Shown here one piece after another: positions 47,829 through 58,039 of a stretch of DNA of 64,000 nucleotides. Numbering within the stretch: the first letter of the stretch is position 1; each line of letters begins with the position of its first letter. Under the pieces are notes generated by a model that had not been told where the DNA came from, searched no databases, and was given only the letters and a program-made list of their open reading frames with translations. This DNA comes from an uncultured Butyrivibrio sp. (GTDB lineage Bacteria; Bacillota; Clostridia; Lachnospirales; Lachnospiraceae): positions 62,001 through 126,000 of the forward strand of contig CAMENP010000006.1 of NCBI GenBank assembly GCA_945928575.1. The letters are read 5' to 3'. The position numbers and the translations under genes were made by a program.

Positions 47829-48692
47829 ATGAAACTTTTCGCATCAATAGCGGTTATCGCCAATAAGGTGAAAGAGGATTATGTCAGTGCATTTGCTGCA
47901 CAGGCTGCTCTTTTTGTCATTATGAGTTTTGTACCTTTTCTTATTCTGCTGCTTACACTCATCAAGTATACTCCTCTTACAGAGGATGTGATTCTCCAGT
48001 TTGTAACCAATTTCGCACCTGACGCTTTCAAACAAAGCTTTTCATCCATAATAAGCCAGCTTTACACAGGTTCTGATACTCCGCTTTTTCTTATTTCACT
48101 CGTATCGATTCTCTGGACTGCCGGCAAGGGCTGTAATGCCCTTATAGAAGGTCTTAATTCGGTTTTTGATATCAAAGAACGCCGTAACGGTTTTGTGCTC
48201 AGGCTTTATTCAATATTATATACTATAATATTTGTCGTGATTATTGTTGTCTGCCTGCTCATATACATCCTTGGCAATGAAATTCTTTCATTCATTACCA
48301 AGCATGTTCCTTTCGTGACTAATATAATAGAGGCATTACTTAATATCCGTGTACTGCTATCCGTCGGATTATTTACCATATTTTTCACGTTCCTGTATGT
48401 GGCAATTCCAAGCCGTCATACCAAGATAAGGCGTCAGCTTCCCGGAGCCCTTTTCTCCGCGGTCGGATGGACGGGATTTTCCTATTTCTTCTCACTTTAT
48501 GTAAATTATTCTCACAATATAGCTGTACTTTACGGCAGCCTTGCCATGGTTGTCTGTGCAATGCTATGGCTTTATGTGTGTATGTTCATATTCCTTCTGG
48601 GCGCTGAGATCAACCTTTACATAGAGCAATGGACAATGGGACGTTCTGTCGATAAAGCTACCGACATCACTCATTCCCGTAAACGTTCATAA
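47829..48692 (+). CDS. YihY/BrkB family membrane protein
   Basis: Multi-TM: SAFAAQAALFVIMSFVPFLILLLTLIKYTP, KGCNALIEGLNSVFDIKERRNGFVLRL, PGALFSAVGWTGFSYFFSLYV. Confidence 0.93.
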   Translation: MKLFASIAVIANKVKEDYVSAFAAQAALFVIMSFVPFLILLLTLIKYTPLTEDVILQFVTNFAPDAFKQSFSSIISQLYTGSDTPLFLISLVSILWTAGKGCNALIEGLNSVFDIKERRNGFVLRLYSILYTIIFVVIIVVCLLIYILGNEILSFITKHVPFVTNIIEALLNIRVLLSVGLFTIFFTFLYVAIPSRHTKIRRQLPGALFSAVGWTGFSYFFSLYVNYSHNIAVLYGSLAMVVCAMLWLYVCMFIFLLGAEINLYIEQWTMGRSVDKATDITHSRKRS

Positions 48693-50991
48693 TATCCGAA
48701 CCCTTAAAGAAAAATTCAAGTATCTCATTATATTTCATCCCGGATTTGACCATATTGGACACCGCATTCTGACTCATCCCTATTCCGTGTCCATAACCTC
48801 CTCCGCGTATTACATATCCGGTTTCTCCGTCATTTTCATCATATTTTTCCAATATACAATACGCACTCGGCAGAATATAGAATGTTGTTGTATCACCCTT
48901 AAAAAGAGTTATTGGATTATCATGCGGGCACAAAAGATATCTTATATTGAGTTCATTATCAACCTTAATCGTCGCCTCGCTTCCTCTTATAATCATCGAC
49001 ATCACGGCTCCCCCGCTGCTTCTTTGCGTTATTTCAACCGATGAGACCGTTCCGACATTGCGGATTTCCTTTGATATCCACCTTCCGTTCTCTGAGACCT
49101 TAATCTGTGAAGGATTGGCACAATACCTTGAATACAGGTACTCATTCACACTTTGGGTTATATCTGCCATTGACATCCTGACACTCCACCTGTAATATCC
49201 GAAGCCATAATCAAAATCCTTTTCATTATCATTTCTTATATATTCAGCAAATGTGCCCTCATCGGATAAGTCTGTTTCCTCTCTGTCCGGATTAACCGTT
49301 TCAGACACAAGATACGGACATGAATCAGGATTACCTCCCCAGACCGAATTATCGGATGTGTGACCGCATGATGTTGAATAATAATACGTTGTTATCGGGT
49401 TACCGTCATACGATGCCACTTCTCCGTATGTCTCCCTTACAGCTTCAGTTGCTTCTTCTTTTTCCTGAACATTGTTATATACCTGATAATTAACACTATC
49501 ATCCACATGTGCTCCGTATCGGCTGTAAGAATTATTTAAAAGTTGTCTGTAGGCATAACTTCTGGCGCACACAGCCTGAACTTTAAGTGCCTCCACTCCG
49601 AATCTGTTAGGCATTTCACTCGGAACAACGGCATACAGATATTCCTCTATCAGTACGTCATTTATAAGCAGTAATCCCTCATCCTGTAAAGCGACTTCAA
49701 TCGTACCCCTGTACTCCGGATTTCCATATGATTTTTCCACCGTAAGAACACGTATCCTTCCTGTCGGTGAAACAGGTCTTATACTTACTCTTCCTTCTGA
49801 CATAAGGGATGAATCTTTATATATATCCGTTATTTCTCCTGCCTCATGCTCTTCCTCCCTGCCTCCGGCCGATACGATATAGTTCCCGGTTCCGGTGATT
49901 GAAACCCGCTCATGAAAAAGCGATGTAAAACCGGTTGACATTATAAGAACACGTATATTGTCCGCTTTTACGGCTCTTGAAATCAATGCCGCACATACGC
50001 TGCCGTCAGCCACCACGAAGTCAGTTGTGTCATATCCGACAAGTACATCTTTGATCGTCTTTTCTTCTATGCTGCCGTATGTTTTATATACTTTAAAATT
50101 CTTATCAAGGCTTAGCACCCCATATCCTTCAATCTCTATCTTCTCTGTGTCGGCCATAAGGACTTTGCCCGAAATAGCGGAACTTTTAAGCGCAACAGAT
50201 TTTACCTTTCCGCTTTTCATATGTATATCTCCAACCGTCTGTGCAAAATCAGATGCCAGTTTTCCGGTATCAAAAACCCGTTTTGCACCGCCTATATATG
50301 CAGTCACATGATTTTCATTTCCGTTTTCAAGCCAGACATTGCTATATGTTATATCATCCGATATTTTTACATCGACTCCGGCAATCTCATCGCCGCGGAC
50401 ATAAACGCGGATTCTGCTGTCTATGTATGCATCAAGCACAAGTCCCTCAAAATGATAACTTCCCTTGTCTGTATATGTCTGCCATCTCCCCGCATCTTCA
50501 CTGTTTGACGGTGTCATGCATATTATCACCTCTTCGGTATGCATTCCATTGTCAGATCCCCATAGAGCCAGAAGATAATCATATATCTCATCAAATTGTT
50601 TTTTTCTTATAGGTGTCTTTCCGGATTTGTTTATATTTATTCCTGCCGATGATCTGATTTCCTCCGTTGATAGATTGCGCGCTTTTAGATAATCTATAAA
50701 CTCACCGTATGTATAATTGCCGTTCTTATTCTTTACTGTGTCAGCATATTCCTGTGATATCATATAATTATAATATTTCTCATACCATTCGCCGTCTCCC
50801 TCCCCATCAAAACAGTCCGGCGCATTGCTTATCGTATTCTTATCGGCCTCGAGCAGTGACAACATCTTATATGCAACCGCTCTCCGTACATATCCGCCAT
50901 CCTGTTTTCTGCGGACATTTATAAAAATAATTACTCCCGCTGCCGCAAGCAGAAATATTATCATAATAATCAATATTTTTTTCTTTTTCAT
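48667..50991 (-). CDS. SpoIID/LytB domain protein with a long N-terminal extension
   Basis: EEYLYAVVPSEMPNRFGVEALKVQAVCARSYAYRQLL, YYYSTSCGHTSDNSVWGG, RGGGYGHGIGMSQNAVSNM. Confidence 0.92.
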   Translation of the reverse strand: MKKKKILIIMIIFLLAAAGVIIFINVRRKQDGGYVRRAVAYKMLSLLEADKNTISNAPDCFDGEGDGEWYEKYYNYMISQEYADTVKNKNGNYTYGEFIDYLKARNLSTEEIRSSAGININKSGKTPIRKKQFDEIYDYLLALWGSDNGMHTEEVIICMTPSNSEDAGRWQTYTDKGSYHFEGLVLDAYIDSRIRVYVRGDEIAGVDVKISDDITYSNVWLENGNENHVTAYIGGAKRVFDTGKLASDFAQTVGDIHMKSGKVKSVALKSSAISGKVLMADTEKIEIEGYGVLSLDKNFKVYKTYGSIEEKTIKDVLVGYDTTDFVVADGSVCAALISRAVKADNIRVLIMSTGFTSLFHERVSITGTGNYIVSAGGREEEHEAGEITDIYKDSSLMSEGRVSIRPVSPTGRIRVLTVEKSYGNPEYRGTIEVALQDEGLLLINDVLIEEYLYAVVPSEMPNRFGVEALKVQAVCARSYAYRQLLNNSYSRYGAHVDDSVNYQVYNNVQEKEEATEAVRETYGEVASYDGNPITTYYYSTSCGHTSDNSVWGGNPDSCPYLVSETVNPDREETDLSDEGTFAEYIRNDNEKDFDYGFGYYRWSVRMSMADITQSVNEYLYSRYCANPSQIKVSENGRWISKEIRNVGTVSSVEITQRSSGGAVMSMIIRGSEATIKVDNELNIRYLLCPHDNPITLFKGDTTTFYILPSAYCILEKYDENDGETGYVIRGGGYGHGIGMSQNAVSNMVKSGMKYNEILEFFFKGSDIMNVYGNE

Positions 50992-51032
50992 GACAAACCC
51001 TCCTGTCTTACATTAGTATTCCGGAAGGCACA

Positions 51033-51061
51033 AAAATAGACCTGCCCTATGGCAAGTCTTA
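51033..51061 (-). terminator. Terminator of 6S RNA
   Basis: Minus strand AAGACTTGCC-ATA-GGGCAGGTCT-ATTTTTGT. Confidence 0.85.
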
Positions 51062-51063
51062 CA

Positions 51064-51257
51064 AAATAATATGTTCCCCAAAATGCCGGCTCCTATTATT
51101 CTGACGCCTAGCTATGCTAGGTGGGTAACCGCAAATAAGCTTCTGCCTTCCACTGCAAACGGAGGCCTGACATCCACTTAAAGATATAGGAATCCCTTGT
51201 GTCAAATGTAGGTTCAAAACTATAGGAGTTATCGAACATCCCAGGAAACATATTCCT
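51064..51257 (-). ncRNA. ssrS: 6S RNA
   Basis: Minus strand AATATGTTTCCTGGGATGTTCGATAAC...GCGGTTACCCACCTAGCATAGCTAGGCGTCAG...CCGGCATTTTGGGGAACATATT. Terminal stem AATATGTTTCC/GGGGAACATATT. CUGGGAUGUUCG and CCGGCAUUUUGGGGA resemble E. coli 6S CUGAGAUGUUCG and GCGGCAUCUCGGAGA. Own promoter and terminator. Exact ends not determined. Confidence 0.85.
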
Positions 51258-51275
51258 AAGTTATTTCATAAACTT

Positions 51276-51304
51276 AGTATACTCTATTGTATGTTTTTTT
51301 TCAA
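51276..51304 (-). promoter_or_regulatory. Sigma-A promoter of 6S RNA
   Basis: Minus strand TTGAAA (51304-51299), 17-nt spacer, TATACT (51281-51276). Confidence 0.85.
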
Positions 51305-51325
51305 TAAAAATTCACAAATATTTTA

Positions 51326-52888
51326 CTATTTTCTTACGATAAGAGACTTACCTGTCATCTCTTTCGGCTGTTCCATTCCCATGCACTCAATGAGTGTAGG
51401 AACGATATCAGCAAGGCATCCGCCCTCCCTGAGTGTGTATGAAGGATCGGCATTTACAAGGATGAACGGTACCGGATTAGTGGTATGTGCGGTAAACGGT
51501 GCGCCCGTCTCGTAGTCGATAAGCTGTTCAACATTGCCGTGGTCTGCACAGATAAAGAGTGTTCCGTCAACCTCCTTGATAAGGTTGACAATCTCTCCGA
51601 CGCACTTGTCGATTACTTCAACTGCTTCAACCGCAGCTTCAATAACACCGGTGTGTCCTACCATGTCAGGGTTTGCAAGGTTACAGATGATAACATCATA
51701 TACAGCATCACCATTCTCGTCCTTGGCTGTGATTGCTTCGCTTAACTTATCTGTTACCGTATATGCTGCCATACGAGGTTTCTTATCGTATGTCGGAACA
51801 TACTTCGGGGAATTCACAAGAATTCTTTCTTCATTCTTATTAGGAGTCTCAACACCACCGTTGAAGAAAAATGTAACATGGGCATATTTCTCTGTCTCAG
51901 CGATACGCGCCTGCTTCATTCCGTTGGCTGCAATCCATTCTCCGAATGTATTGGTAACTTCAACTTTCTTAAATGCAACTTCTTTATTAGGAATAAGAGG
52001 ATCATATTCCGTAAAGCATACGAATACAATATCCTTGCGGGCTCCTCTGTTAAATTTATCGAAATCATCATCACAGAAACAATGTGTAATCTCTCTCGCA
52101 CGGTCAGGACGGAAGTTAAAGAATACAACAGAATCCTTATCCTTAATAAGTGCGACCGGCTCACCGTTCTCCTTAACTACAAAAGGAACAACAAACTCAT
52201 CATTAACGCCGGCATCATATGAAGCCTGGACTCCGTCAACTGCGTTATCCGCACTGTTTCCGACACCCTTGGTCATAGCATCGTATGCTTTCTCAACACG
52301 ATCATAGTTATTGTCTCTGTCCATTGCATAGTAACGTCCTGATACGGATGCAATCTTACCTACGCCGATCTTATCCATCTCAGCCTGAAGATCCGCAACA
52401 AATCCCTTTGCAGACTGTGGCGGAGTGTCTCTTCCGTCAAGGAAGCAGTGAACATACACCTTATCAAGGCCTTCTCTCTTAGCGAGTTCAAGAAGTCCGT
52501 AAAGATGTGTATTATGACTGTGCACACCACCATCGGAAAGAAGTCCAAATGCGTGAAGTGCCGAATTATTGGCCTTACAATTATTAACTGCCTTAAGGAG
52601 AGCCTCATTCTTGAAGAAATCTCCGTCGTTGATCTCTTTAGTGATTCTGGTAAGCTCCTGGTATACGATTCTTCCGGCACCCATATTAAGATGTCCTACC
52701 TCTGAGTTACCCATCTGTCCGTCCGGAAGACCTACTGCCATTCCGCTGGCATATCCTTTTACAAAAGGATATTCCTTCATAAGTCTGTCCATAACAGGTG
52801 TCTTGGCAAGTGCTACCGCATTGCCTTCGGTTCTGTCATTAAGTCCGTATCCGTCAAGGATAAGGAGCACTGTAGGTTTTTTAGCCAT
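51326..52888 (-). CDS. gpmI: 2,3-bisphosphoglycerate-independent phosphoglycerate mutase
   Basis: VLLILDGYGLNDRTEGNAVALAKTPVMDRLM, GQMGNSEVGHLNMGAGRIVYQ, FICADHGNVEQLID. Confidence 0.97.
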   Translation of the reverse strand: MAKKPTVLLILDGYGLNDRTEGNAVALAKTPVMDRLMKEYPFVKGYASGMAVGLPDGQMGNSEVGHLNMGAGRIVYQELTRITKEINDGDFFKNEALLKAVNNCKANNSALHAFGLLSDGGVHSHNTHLYGLLELAKREGLDKVYVHCFLDGRDTPPQSAKGFVADLQAEMDKIGVGKIASVSGRYYAMDRDNNYDRVEKAYDAMTKGVGNSADNAVDGVQASYDAGVNDEFVVPFVVKENGEPVALIKDKDSVVFFNFRPDRAREITHCFCDDDFDKFNRGARKDIVFVCFTEYDPLIPNKEVAFKKVEVTNTFGEWIAANGMKQARIAETEKYAHVTFFFNGGVETPNKNEERILVNSPKYVPTYDKKPRMAAYTVTDKLSEAITAKDENGDAVYDVIICNLANPDMVGHTGVIEAAVEAVEVIDKCVGEIVNLIKEVDGTLFICADHGNVEQLIDYETGAPFTAHTTNPVPFILVNADPSYTLREGGCLADIVPTLIECMGMEQPKEMTGKSLIVRK

Positions 52889-52969
52889 TTTAAAATCTCC
52901 TTTGATATATATTACAACTCTGATGTAAAAATCTTGTTTTCAACCGTAATTAATTTATCACAATCATTT

Positions 52970-53728
52970 TTATAAGTCAATGACAAGCTCTACCGGGCAA
53001 TGATCCGAGCCCATTACGGAATCCAGTATATCTGCTTCTTTTATCCTGTCATCAAGTCTCTTTGATGATAAAAAATAATCAATACGCCATCCTGCGTTTT
53101 TCTCTCTTGCCTTGAACATATATGACCACCAGCTGTAACGCTCTGCGGCATCCGGGTGGAGATACCTGAATGTATCTGTAAAACCCGCATTAAGAAGCTC
53201 CGTCATTTTGGAACGTTCTTCATCCGTAAATCCGGCATTGCGGTGGTTGGTCTTAGGATTCTTAAGGTCGATTTCTTCGTGTGCAACATTCATATCTCCC
53301 GTAACTATGACCGGTTTCTTTGCATCAAGCGCCATAAGATATTCCCTGAACGCATCCTCCCAGACCATTCTGTAATCAAGTCGTGCAAGCTCTCTCTTGG
53401 AATTCGGCGTGTATACGTTGACCAGATAGTAATTGTCGTATTCCACTGTTATGACGCGCCCTTCATGGTCATGCTCCTCTATGCCTATGCCATATGTTAC
53501 ATTAACCGGTTCCTTCTTTGAAAAAACAGCAGTGCCCGAGTATCCTTTTTTCTCGGCATAATTCCAATAAGCATGGTATCCTTCACGATTCCACTCAAGC
53601 TGTCCCGCAGATAATTTAATTTCCTGAAGGCATACCGCATCCGCATCAATGCCGTCAAAAAAGTCCATAAAGCCTTTGTCCATACAGGCTCTCAATCCAT
53701 TTACATTCCATGATATTAATTTTTGCAT
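52970..53728 (-). CDS. xth: Exodeoxyribonuclease III
   Basis: MQKLISWNVNGLRACMDKGF, CLQEIKLSAGQ, VTGDMNVAHEEIDLKNPKTNHRNAGFT, WRIDYFLSS, SDHCPVELVID. Confidence 0.95.
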   Translation of the reverse strand: MQKLISWNVNGLRACMDKGFMDFFDGIDADAVCLQEIKLSAGQLEWNREGYHAYWNYAEKKGYSGTAVFSKKEPVNVTYGIGIEEHDHEGRVITVEYDNYYLVNVYTPNSKRELARLDYRMVWEDAFREYLMALDAKKPVIVTGDMNVAHEEIDLKNPKTNHRNAGFTDEERSKMTELLNAGFTDTFRYLHPDAAERYSWWSYMFKAREKNAGWRIDYFLSSKRLDDRIKEADILDSVMGSDHCPVELVIDL

Positions 53729-53748
53729 AAATCCTCCATTGTATGTAA

Positions 53749-54888
53749 TCACAGCAAAAAATCCGCAAGTATATAATTACTTACATCTATTCCTTTGTCG
53801 GTAAAAAAGATATTATCTCCGTCATCTGCAAGATGTCCGGTAGAAACATATTTGGAAATCACGTTTCCGAACACATTATCCATCTGTCTGCCAAATGTAA
53901 CCCTGAATCTGTCACGGTTTACGCCACGCATCATTCTCAGTCCCAGAAACATAAATTCGGACATACAGTCGTTAACGGTAAGTTCTTCCGTCTCATATTC
54001 CGCATGCACCGGATCATAGATAAACGCCGGAGTGTTTTTTGCGGTATTATATCTGACATTCTTTATCATAGACGATGCTCCTGCACCAAATCCGGCATAT
54101 TCACCGCGTGTCCAATATTTTACATTGTGCCGGCATTCCCTGCCGGCAAGCGAATAATTGGATATTTCGTAATGCCCGTATCCGCTTTCTGCAAGAATTG
54201 ATGCCGTATCATGATACATTTCCCTCTCATCATCCTCTGACGGAAGATAAAGCTTACGTCCTGACTTATACATATCGCTCAAAGGGGTGCCGTCTTCTAT
54301 TATAAGGCTGTATGCCGATATGTGTGCAGGTCTCAGCATCATGACAGTCCTAAGCGTCTTTCTCCATGCGGCCGGTGTCTGACCCGGTATTCCGGACATA
54401 ATATCGATATTTATGTTATCAAAGCCTGTCTTTGCCGCAGCCTCATATGATGCCATAAAGTCCTCAAAAGAATGTATTCTTCCGAGCATCTTAAGCTCAT
54501 CATCATTAACGGACTGCAGTCCGAAGCTTAACCTGCTGACACCCTTTTCCTTGTATATTGCAAGTTTCTCTTCATCGGTCGTTCCCGGATTACATTCAAT
54601 TGTGATCTCACAATCATCGCTCAGATTAAAATTATTATATATTGCATCCAGCACATTCATAAGTCCGGCGGCATCCGTAATCGACGGCGTTCCGCCGCCA
54701 AAAAATATGCTGTCGACTTCATATTCTGCGGCAATCCCGGGAGCCTTTGAATTTATCTGCATGCAGAGTGCCTCAAGATATTTATTCATTGTATGTCCGT
54801 CTGCCGGTGCCGAAAAAAAATCACAATATATACATTTGGATTTACAAAAGGGGATATGTATGTATATCCCCAATTTCTTATTTGCCAT
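53749..54888 (-). CDS. hemW: Radical SAM family heme chaperone HemW
   Basis: LGIYIHIPFCKSKCIYCDFFS, IFFGGGTPS, ISAYSLIIEDGTPL. Start refined to 54888 (MANKKLG). Confidence 0.93.
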   Translation of the reverse strand: MANKKLGIYIHIPFCKSKCIYCDFFSAPADGHTMNKYLEALCMQINSKAPGIAAEYEVDSIFFGGGTPSITDAAGLMNVLDAIYNNFNLSDDCEITIECNPGTTDEEKLAIYKEKGVSRLSFGLQSVNDDELKMLGRIHSFEDFMASYEAAAKTGFDNINIDIMSGIPGQTPAAWRKTLRTVMMLRPAHISAYSLIIEDGTPLSDMYKSGRKLYLPSEDDEREMYHDTASILAESGYGHYEISNYSLAGRECRHNVKYWTRGEYAGFGAGASSMIKNVRYNTAKNTPAFIYDPVHAEYETEELTVNDCMSEFMFLGLRMMRGVNRDRFRVTFGRQMDNVFGNVISKYVSTGHLADDGDNIFFTDKGIDVSNYILADFLL

Positions 54889-54895
54889 ATAACGC

Positions 54896-55480
54896 CTATC
54901 CGCGTGCCAGTCCGCCAATGAAATTATTGACTTTCCTTGTGCGCGCTTTCCGTACTTTTTTTCTGAGATACCTGAATACTTTCTTCTCACCTTTATCTGC
55001 AAGCATTCTCAATACATATTCAAGCTCTTTTTCCGTATCTTTGTTGATAAGTATTTTGCCTTTTTTCCCGAGGAAATAATTAAGCGGTGCATTATCCGTA
55101 TAATTCTCTCCATAGTAAATCTTGCTGGCCGCTATTCTGTCGCATATCATCTCAACAAAATATTTGTCCGGCATCTTAACGCCCTCAAGGCGCTTGGTCT
55201 TCGGGCTGTAATCATTCCAGTATTCATAATGATGCTTATTGCGTCCTTTATGGTGCATCCATGCCTTGGAATATCCGTATGTCTCACGCTCCATCTCATT
55301 GGGACTCCGATCCCCCTGATAAAAGAGCATTCCCGGTATAAATTCGGCCGGTGAGTATTTGGACAAATCATGAAAAAGGCCCTGAAGCCCTATTCCGGCG
55401 CGAAAACAATTTTTAATAACCTCATGTCTGTGCCTTGTAATGGTCTTAAAATGTTTCTTTGCATTATCAAAATAGTTCAT
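54896..55480 (-). CDS. DUF5662 family protein
   Basis: AKKHFKTITRHRHEVIKNCFRAGIGLQGLFHDLSKYSPAEFIPGMLFYQGDRSPNEMERE...HHKGRNKHHYEYW. Confidence 0.78.
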   Translation of the reverse strand: MNYFDNAKKHFKTITRHRHEVIKNCFRAGIGLQGLFHDLSKYSPAEFIPGMLFYQGDRSPNEMERETYGYSKAWMHHKGRNKHHYEYWNDYSPKTKRLEGVKMPDKYFVEMICDRIAASKIYYGENYTDNAPLNYFLGKKGKILINKDTEKELEYVLRMLADKGEKKVFRYLRKKVRKARTRKVNNFIGGLARG

Positions 55481-55504
55481 AATAACACTGCCTCACCTTC
55501 CATA

Positions 55505-57319
55505 TTATTCATCATCAAGTTTAAGCACGCTCATAAATGCCTTCTGCGGTATCTCTACGTTGCCGACCTGACGCATTCTCTTCTTACCTTCCTTCTGTTT
55601 CTCAAGAAGTTTCTTTTTACGGGAAATATCACCGCCGTAACATTTGGCAAGAACATCCTTGCGCAATGCTTTGACCGTCTCTCTGGCAATAATCTTGCTT
55701 CCTATTGCGGCCTGAATCGGTATTTCAAAAAGCTGTCTTGGAATTTCTTCTTTCAGTTTCTCGCACATCTTACGTCCGCGTTCATATGCGCTTTCTTCAA
55801 ATACAATAAACGAAAGCGCATCGACTTCTTCTTTATTGACAAGTATGTCTAACTTGCACAATTTAGACTGCTTGTACCCTTTCATCTGGTAATCAAACGA
55901 CGCATATCCTCTCGAACGTGATTTAAGTGCATCAAAGAAATCATATATTATCTCATTGAGCGGAAGCACATATTTAATAAGTGCTCTTGTTCCTTCAATG
56001 TATTCCATTCCCATATATTCGCCGCGGCGTTCCTGACAAAGTTTCATTATCGCGCCGACGTATTCGGAAGTGACCATGATTTCGGCATCAACAACCGGTT
56101 CTTCCATATAATCTATCTCCGAAGGATCCGGAAGATTGGATGGGTTCGTAAGATCTATAACACTGCCGTCCGTTTTATGGACTTTATACACAACGCTCGG
56201 TGCGGTTGTTACAAGGTCAAGATTATATTCTCTCTCAAGTCTTTCCTGAATTATTTCAAGATGCAGCAGTCCCAAAAATCCACATCTGAATCCAAAACCG
56301 AGTGCAACGGATGTTTCCGGTTCATAGAAAAGCGATGCATCGTTAAGCTGTAATTTCTCAAGTGCATCTTTAAGATCTTCATAATGCGCTCCATCCGCCG
56401 GATAAAGGCCGCAGAATACCATCGGATTAACTTTCTTATATCCCGGAAGCGGCTCGGCGCACGGATTCATGGCATCGGTTATGGTATCTCCGACTCTGGT
56501 ATCCTTGACATTCTTAATACTTGCCATAATATATCCCACCAGACCGGCTGACAGTTCATCACATGCAATAAACTGTCCGGCTCCGAAATATCCGACCTCA
56601 ACAACATCTGCCTCGGCTCCGGTAGCCATCATTCTTATACGGGTTCCTTTTCTGACGGTTCCTTCCTTGATTCTGCAGAAAACTATAACACCTTTATATG
56701 AGTCATATATCGAATCAAATATAAGCGCCGAAAGCGGAGCTTCCGGATCACCCTTAGGTGCGGGAAGTTTATGAACTATCGCTTCCAGGACATCTTCAAT
56801 ATTAATACCGTTCTTGGCTGAAATAAGCGGTGCATCCTCAGCCTCAATCCCTATTACGTCTTCTATTTCTTCCTTGACGCGCTCCGGTTCCGCACTTGGC
56901 AGGTCGATCTTATTTATGACCGGAAATACCTCAAGGTTATGGTCAATAGCCATATATACATTCGCCAGCGTCTGTGCTTCGATTCCCTGTGCCGCGTCAA
57001 CTACAAGCACTGCACCTTCACAGGCCGCAAGACTTCTTGACACTTCATAGTTAAAATCAACATGACCAGGAGTGTCTATAAGATTAAATATATATTCTTC
57101 TCCGTCTTTGGCCTTATATACAATACGGACGGTCTGCGCCTTAATTGTAATTCCGCGTTCCCTCTCAAGGTCCATGTTATCAAGAATCTGATCCTGCATT
57201 TCCCTACTGGTAAGCGTGCCTGTCTTCTCGATTATTCTGTCTGCAAGTGTTGATTTACCATGGTCAATATGGGCTATTATGCAGAAATTTCTTACTTTGC
57301 TCTGGTCTATATGTGACAT
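55505..57319 (-). CDS. lepA: Elongation factor 4 (LepA)
   Basis: [51 protein letters not shown]-rich LepA-specific C-terminus ([50 protein letters not shown]). Confidence 0.97.
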   Translation of the reverse strand: MSHIDQSKVRNFCIIAHIDHGKSTLADRIIEKTGTLTSREMQDQILDNMDLERERGITIKAQTVRIVYKAKDGEEYIFNLIDTPGHVDFNYEVSRSLAACEGAVLVVDAAQGIEAQTLANVYMAIDHNLEVFPVINKIDLPSAEPERVKEEIEDVIGIEAEDAPLISAKNGINIEDVLEAIVHKLPAPKGDPEAPLSALIFDSIYDSYKGVIVFCRIKEGTVRKGTRIRMMATGAEADVVEVGYFGAGQFIACDELSAGLVGYIMASIKNVKDTRVGDTITDAMNPCAEPLPGYKKVNPMVFCGLYPADGAHYEDLKDALEKLQLNDASLFYEPETSVALGFGFRCGFLGLLHLEIIQERLEREYNLDLVTTAPSVVYKVHKTDGSVIDLTNPSNLPDPSEIDYMEEPVVDAEIMVTSEYVGAIMKLCQERRGEYMGMEYIEGTRALIKYVLPLNEIIYDFFDALKSRSRGYASFDYQMKGYKQSKLCKLDILVNKEEVDALSFIVFEESAYERGRKMCEKLKEEIPRQLFEIPIQAAIGSKIIARETVKALRKDVLAKCYGGDISRKKKLLEKQKEGKKRMRQVGNVEIPQKAFMSVLKLDDE

Positions 57320-57344
57320 ACTTTATTCCAACTTTCTTATAAAT

Positions 57345-58028
57345 CTACCTTGACTCTTTCGTTACCACTTCGCCCTGCTTCTTATATATGCTTCCGGCAG
57401 CCACATATCCCCTGACACTTGAAAGAGGATATATGTTGGTATTGCATCCGATAACCGTTCCCGGATTAAGTATACTGCCGCATCCGACTTCAACATTATC
57501 GCCAAGCACGGCTCCCATCTTTTTAAGGCCTGTAGGTATAACATTACCATTGCATTTCACTTCAACGAGTGTCTTGTCTGATTTCACATTGGACGTTATT
57601 GAACCGGCTCCCATATGGGATCTGAATCCCAGAATGGAATCTCCGACATAATTATAATGCGGAACCTGTACTTTATTAAAAAGAATTACGTTCTTAAGCT
57701 CGGTTGAATTACCTACAACGGCACCTTCACCGACTATGGCATTGCCTCTTATAAATGCACAGTGTCTTACCTCTGCATTTTTGCCTATTATGCATGGTCC
57801 GGTTATATTTGCGGTAGGGGCAACGGTTGCGTTCTTAGCTATCCATATATTTTCCGACGGATGGTCATATTCATCCGTCGATAAAGTATTTCCGAGTTCA
57901 ATAATATAATCTTTGATCTTAGGCAGTACTTCCCATGGGTATGTTACCCCGTCAAAAATCCCTGAGGCTATTGTCTCATCAAGATTAAACAATCTCTTTA
58001 TTGTCATCTCTGATATAATATTATCCAT
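57345..58028 (-). CDS. Left-handed beta-helix nucleotidyltransferase-like protein (GlmU C-terminal/UDP-GlcNAc pyrophosphorylase-related)
   Basis: Hexapeptide repeats (IWIAKNATVAPTANITGPCIIGKNAEVRHCAFIRGNAIVGEGAVVGNSTELKN). Next to glmS. Confidence 0.85.
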   Translation of the reverse strand: MDNIISEMTIKRLFNLDETIASGIFDGVTYPWEVLPKIKDYIIELGNTLSTDEYDHPSENIWIAKNATVAPTANITGPCIIGKNAEVRHCAFIRGNAIVGEGAVVGNSTELKNVILFNKVQVPHYNYVGDSILGFRSHMGAGSITSNVKSDKTLVEVKCNGNVIPTGLKKMGAVLGDNVEVGCGSILNPGTVIGCNTNIYPLSSVRGYVAAGSIYKKQGEVVTKESR

Positions 58029-58039
58029 TATCTTTCTCC

